DNA from: Candidatus Omnitrophota bacterium
GTDB taxonomy: Bacteria; Omnitrophota; Gorgyraeia; Gygaellales; UBA12090
Assembly: GCA_003510525.1 (NCBI GenBank)
Contig: DOMD01000208.1
Coordinates: forward strand, 1 to 6,713
Direction: 5' to 3'
DNA length: 6,713 nt
Both the position numbers and the translations under genes were made by a program. How positions within the stretch are numbered: position 1 is the first letter of the stretch; every line of letters starts with the position of its first letter. Shown here piece by piece: positions 1 to 6,000 of the stretch. The notes beneath the pieces were generated by a model. That model searched no databases, had not been told where the DNA came from, and was given only the letters and a program-made list of their open reading frames with translations.

Positions 1-3000
1 CCTATATTAGTGTCTGTGCCCGGGATGTAAATAGCCCTATGCGGATTTTTAATGCTGCTTGTGAGTAAAATCTTCTTTTGCGCGCCTTCTTCATCCGGCC
101 TTGGCGGTTGCGGCTCGACAATCTCTACGGGAAAATGCGGCAAATCATTTTCAATAAATCTCATTAATTCAATATAATCTCCGATAGTTAAACAATCCCT
201 ACTATCTTGAAAGGCTCTGCTTACTATCGTAATAGCTTCTTTATTTAGGAACAGCGTTTTGGCCTCCCCAAATAAATCCGAATTATGCCTGTATTTAACA
301 CCCCCAAAGATACGATATATATCTTCATAATTAAGATGGTTTTTAACTCCGCTAACAATATAAGTAAGTATTATTTCCATTATCGCGCGCCTGTAGCGCA
401 AGACATCTAAATTGTCTAAATCTTTTGTCGTAGATCTAACTTTTATACCTTCACCATCAACAATGCCCATTAAGCCTCTGACATTCAAACCGGTATCGGG
501 ATTAACAATAATTTCCTCCATATCAATGGAGGAAGAAGCCTTATTTTCAGAATCCCGCGGTATGCCATAATCGGCGATATGTTTTTCCCGGGCCGCTTCC
601 TGCTCCCTGAGATATTCCCGCACGCTAAACAAACTTATATCATACCCGAAAATATCCCAATCGGTGTCCCTATGACCCAGCGTTACTATCTTGTTTCTAA
701 TGGCTTCGCTGTCTAAGAATTGGTCTATTCCTAATAATTTCCTTATACCGAATACCCTTAACTCATGACCAAGCCCTAAGTAGCGCCTCCCTTCTCTGGA
801 AATAATCCTATTCCAGGGCGCTATTTCCATAACCGCGTATTCATCCCTGCCGTCAGCAGTCGCCATATTTAAGTCAAGCCAGCCTTCTAAAGAATTCCCA
901 TCGAGAGAAAATACAAAATAGAGCCCCTCATGGGCCTTAGCCGAATCCTTAAGAAAATCTATATAATCTGCTATCATTTGTATATGCTCTGCATGGACAT
1001 TGCCTTTATAGAGAAGCCATTCTTCCAGATTGCGCAGTGCGGATAATTTTTTCTGTCTGCTTAAGCCGTCCGCCTTTACCACCGGCAGTTTAACCATATT
1101 CTTACCTGCGACATCCAACACAACCACTTCCCCAACAGCACAAGATGACGCGCCTTCAGAATAATTAACCCCTATGTCTAATTCATGAATCAGCTTATCT
1201 TGTAAATCTTTCAGGCCGGCAGAAAGCTCAACCTTGATTTTTCGGCGGATAAGGCGCCGCTTAATCCTGTTGCTTATGACATCAGCGGTAGTAACCAAAC
1301 GCACACCCAGTCCGGTGAGCTCTTTTAAAGTCTCCTCACCTGCCTTTTGATCCGCGGCCTTAATGGCATCGCTGACTAAGTAAACCTCTTTACCTAACTT
1401 AACCAACCCAAGGCAGGCCTTAAGGACACAAACTTCCGTGGCCACCCCGTAAACCACTACCTGCTCATAAAGGCTGAATATCTTAGCCACCTTAGGATTA
1501 TCAAAGACATCAAGACTATTCTTTTCAATAAAAATTTGCTGATTATAACCCTGGGCCAGGGTTTCCGGGATTTTATCCCAACTCTCCGTGCCCTTTACGC
1601 AATGAGGCGAATAGATATTAAACTCCGGGTCACCATCAACATGGGTATCACAAGTAGAGATTATCGGGATGCCTTTTCTCCTGGCAGATCCGGTCAAATA
1701 CCGGAGATTATCGGTTATCTTTTCCGCTTCGGGCACATAAAGCCCCCCGTTGATATACATAAAACCCTTCTGGGTATCAATATCCGCGAAGGCAAGCGAT
1801 GAATAATAAAGCCCAAGGACTTCTCTCTTCGCGCGTTCCTTAATCAATAAAAGCCCTTCTTTAGGATAAATCCGCTTATCCCGGCTAAACGCATGCACCC
1901 GGGGAGAAAGGACCTGCTCGCCTTTATCCATCATCCCTTGAATATGCTCCCCTTCCAGGGCTTGAATTACCCGGGTCAGCCATCCGTATTCATTAACTAT
2001 CCGGTAAATCATTCTTTTCCCGGGGAGAGTTGTCTTTTCCTTAGTGCCGCTTTTCTTGATTACCGGGCGGCCATTTACCAGGGACAACTTATAAACCCCG
2101 CCCAGGGCCGAGGTTTTTCCTCCGCAGGCAATCTGAGGCCCGAGACTGAAATAAGCCGGAAAATTAGCGTTAGCCGTAATATCCTCTACCGGAGCGGTCA
2201 AATCCTTATGTGGCGCCTCCAAAGGAATGCCAAAAATCCTGGCCGAGCGGATATTGGTTGTGCCAACTGCCCCCGCTATAAACGCTGAACGGGAAACCTC
2301 AATATTCGCCGGCCCTTGAGCCCAAGCCAAGGCATTTTCTATAAACGGCACTCCCTTAAGGACAAAAGAGACCCGGCTGACCTCGGTAGCTATCAGGCTT
2401 TGAAAATTCATTATATTAAGAATACGGGTTTCCACATACTGGGCTATCGGCAAGGCCGCGCGTATACTCAATATCGGCTCATTAGGAAATACCACGCTGC
2501 CTTCGGGCAGAGCCCAGACATCCCCGGTAAACCTGAAATCCTTAAAATAAGCAAGAAAATCCGCCTCAAATAATCCTAATGAATCCAGATATTCGATATC
2601 ACTTTGAGACGGCCTCAAACCTTCCAAATAATCCAAAATCTTATCCAGGCCAAGAGAGATTACATAATCCCCTCCCTCAGGAGCCTTGCGGTAGAAATAA
2701 TCAAATACCGCCGGCTCATTGATCCGTCCTTCCTTAAAATAAGCCTGTAGCATCAACAATTGATACAAATCCGTCTTCAGGGCATTACTATCCGGCTGAA
2801 CAATCAACCTATCATTCACCGGCCTGGATAGAGTAACTACCGGCCGGATAAAACCATCTAACTTATCGCTCATCTGGGCTAAGGAGTATTCTCTTATCCT
2901 GAACAAATCTCCGCTCGTCTGAGGCTTCAACTGTTTCAAGATAACCTCTTCCAAACCCGCGGTATTCGAGAGCGCGGACCGGCTAAACACACCCTCAAGA

Positions 3001-6000
3001 ATAGCCTGCTCGCCGCCAGTAACCATATTTGTCCCTACCCCAAAGCCGTCAATAGGCGCGTCCTGTTCAAGAAGCTCTTTGATTTTATATTCATCCAGGT
3101 CTCCGGAGGCAAGAATAAGAATTTTATACTGCTTTGTTCCGTCATACCCGGCATCATCAAATATCCGGCGCACTGCCTTAGCCTCCGCGTTTAGGTCTCC
3201 ACTATCCAGGCGCACGGCAAAAAGCCTTTTACCCCGGGCGCTTAATTCCTTGGCCACGATTAAGGCCTTTTTTGCTCCTTCAATGGTATTGTAGGTATCA
3301 ATTAAAAGAACCGGTTTTTTATCCTGATACACCCGGCCAAAGCTACGGAAGGCCTCTAATTCGGAAAGATGACTCATCACATAAGAGTGGGCCATAGTCC
3401 CGGAAAGCGGCAGCCCCAAGGCCTTGCCGGCATACACATTGGAAGTAGAAACAGCCCCGGCAATAAATGCCGACCTAGAGGCGAATAATCCGGCTTCTCC
3501 CTGGGCGCGCCTCAGCCCGAATTCGGCAACCGGCCGGCCTCTTGACGCCCAGATAATCCGGGAGGATTTAGTGGCGATTAAAGACTGAAAACCCAAGATA
3601 TTCTTTACAGCTGTTTTAATAATCTCCAGCTGTATCTTAGGGGCCTCAATCCTTATTACCGGCTCATTAGCCCTGACCAGCGACCCTTCAGGCTTCATCC
3701 AGGCCCTGCCCATGAAACTCATTCGCCCAAGGTAACCCAGAAAATCACCGTCAAATAAACCGGTAGGGCCTAGCAGCGCGATATCTTCATCGCTAAGCCT
3801 AAAATTCTTCAGATACTCGCAAAGCGCGTATTGGCCGCAGGCCAGGATATAATCACCCCTATAAGGGGCAACAGGCATCCTATAGTCATAGGCATAAACT
3901 TCTTCCTGCCGGCGAATACGGAATATCTCCTGGGCATCCAATAAATCATTAACGGTAGCTATTATCCCCTCCTCAACCGAACTGGATGAGGTTTTATTCA
4001 ATCGCTGACTAAGCCCTGCGAGGGTATTTTCGTGCAAATGTTTAAGAGCGCCCTCATCAACATCCCGGTTCGTGATTCCCGGCCCTGTCTTCTCCATCAC
4101 TATCATCATATTGCTGTCCGGCAAGGAAACCTGATTACCCGCCAAATCCAATAACCTAGACTTGCCTTTAAGATTCTTGATGTATCCCGGTTGGAGATAC
4201 GACTGCTCTTCTTTAGGCAGAGGAATTTCTTTTAGGTCAATACATTGCTCATTGGCTATCTCATAAAGCAAGCCCAAATACCCTTTCCTGGTCAAGACTC
4301 CGTATTGCTCTTTAACCTCATCCCAGAAGGTGCAGGGGTTAAACTCCGGCCGCCAGCACCAGGTAAGCTTAAACAGGAATTCCATCGCGTCTTTACGCTT
4401 GATAATAATCCTCCAGAGCTGATTCTGGCGGTCATCATCTATAACCTGGTAAGCCGCCTTCAAATCCCGGCCCGGGAAATGCCGGACAAAATAATCAAAG
4501 ACCTCTTTATTGGTTTCGCCCCTAAGTTCAAGGATCTGTTTTTCTTCCCCATCCTCTGGTATTACCCCGTCGCGGATAAGCAGGCGCCCGCCGCCTGACA
4601 AAGCCAGAAGCGCCTCAGCCAGGACATCCCTTACCGAATCCAGGTTAAAAAGCCGGCCGTCCTTACGGCTGTAACTGTAGATCTCATGGAGGACAGAGGA
4701 AAAAACTATGGTATCAGCCGAGGCAATTCCATCTTTTCTTAATAATTCCCTCAGTTCGCAGGCATCGCCTCTTACCGCTGTTATCAAGGAAAGGTTATGT
4801 TCCGTCTTTCTTTTATTTAAAGCCTTTATGGCCTCCTGGGATATTTCTATGGCCAGTATCCTCTCAATCCCTTTTTTACACTTTAGTTTCTGGGCTATCT
4901 CCAGGGTGGGGCCGTCAGCCGGGCCGATATCCACCCAGACCGGACCCTTACCATAGCTTAAAAGCCTGGCCTTATCATCCCAGGAAGAGGCCATTGCCTT
5001 CATATAGGTATCCTGATTACCCACCCGGTCAAACTGGTCCCGGCGCAGGCCCAGGAGATCCAACAACATATTCAGCGCTTGCTGATGCCGGAGGAGACTG
5101 CTCTGCTCATACATATAGATAAGCTCAAGAAGCTTGTTGGCCTCAGCGCTGAAAGAGAAATCAAAAGAAATGGCCTTTTGCCCGTCTATAACCATAGACA
5201 CCGCCCCCAGCGGTTGTTTTTTCTGATAAGATAAAGACTCCCGGTCAAACGGCTCTGCCGTTTCTGTATTCAAGAGGATATCTTCCAGGCTGATATCCTT
5301 TAACATCGCCTCCAGGATACGGGTCTTATAGGGATCAAACTCATGACGGCCGCTGGATAAGAGGCGCATCAGCTTAAAGAAATTGATATGAAACGGTTTT
5401 TCCATATCCAGCTCTTTTCTCTTGGCCATAGATAGGGCCAGGGCAATAACCTTTATCTGGGCATCAGCCATCAGCCCAAAGGTAGCGCTCTCCACATACC
5501 AGCCCTGGAGATAGCGGATATTGTCAAAAAATACCGCTAAGGCCTGCGGGCTTAGCGAATCTATTATCCGGCCTATTTCCTCACTTGGCTCGTCGATGTC
5601 CCTTCTTTCCTTGCGGAAGCGGCCTAAGCGCTCTTTAAGATACTCCCGGCGCAAGCCAACCGAGCTGAAGTTATCCCATCGGGAAAGCAACAAACCTTGC
5701 CAACTGGACAGGAATTTTCCGTTTCCAGGGGTGATTACCCTACGGAAATCCACGAAGAATTCCTCAAACTCGCGATTCAGGCGGCTGTCCATCAGGCCTT
5801 CGCGGATACTGGATGCATCCAGAAAATTAAAAAGATAGGCCGTATCGCTTATCCTCCGAGCTGCCTGATCCAAGTCGTCTTTACAGCCAAAGGCCGCGGA
5901 CAAGGAATAAAGATGGCCGCGCAGCCAGCCGGTAAAATCCTCAAAAACCTCATAAGTAACCTCACCCCTTATCCACTGGCCGGCCAGACCCCGGGTCTCA

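Noticed and set aside
1536..1802. Plus-strand open frame of 88 codons
   Set aside because: It lies antisense to the nicotinamidase domain, whose catalytic motifs are unmistakable on the minus strand; the plus-strand product has no recognisable family and no convincing ribosome binding site.
1893..2573. Two plus-strand open frames (1893-2288 and 2316-2573)
   Set aside because: Both are shadows opposite conserved NAPRT-like domain B sequence; their translations look like random Pro/Arg/Gly-rich shadow peptides.
3079..3294. Plus-strand open frame of 71 codons
   Set aside because: It is opposite the RLDSGDL and SGDLDE motifs of NAPRT domain A, which explain the sequence fully.
1803..3962. The two NAPRT-like domains as an assembly duplication artefact
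   Set aside because: The shared motifs (for example SRSAFIAGAV) are encoded by clearly different codons in the two copies and the surrounding sequence is strongly diverged, so this is an old duplication or separate acquisition, not a repeated stretch of reads.
4245..4956. Plus-strand open frames at 4245-4598 and 4708-4956
   Set aside because: They are antisense to the methyltransferase motifs and its C-terminal extension; no protein family is recognised in them.
1263..4991. Separate adjacent genes for methyltransferase, NAPRT and nicotinamidase in an operon
   Set aside because: No stop codon occurs in the shared frame at any junction, and the NAPRT B to nicotinamidase junction leaves no room for an intergenic region.
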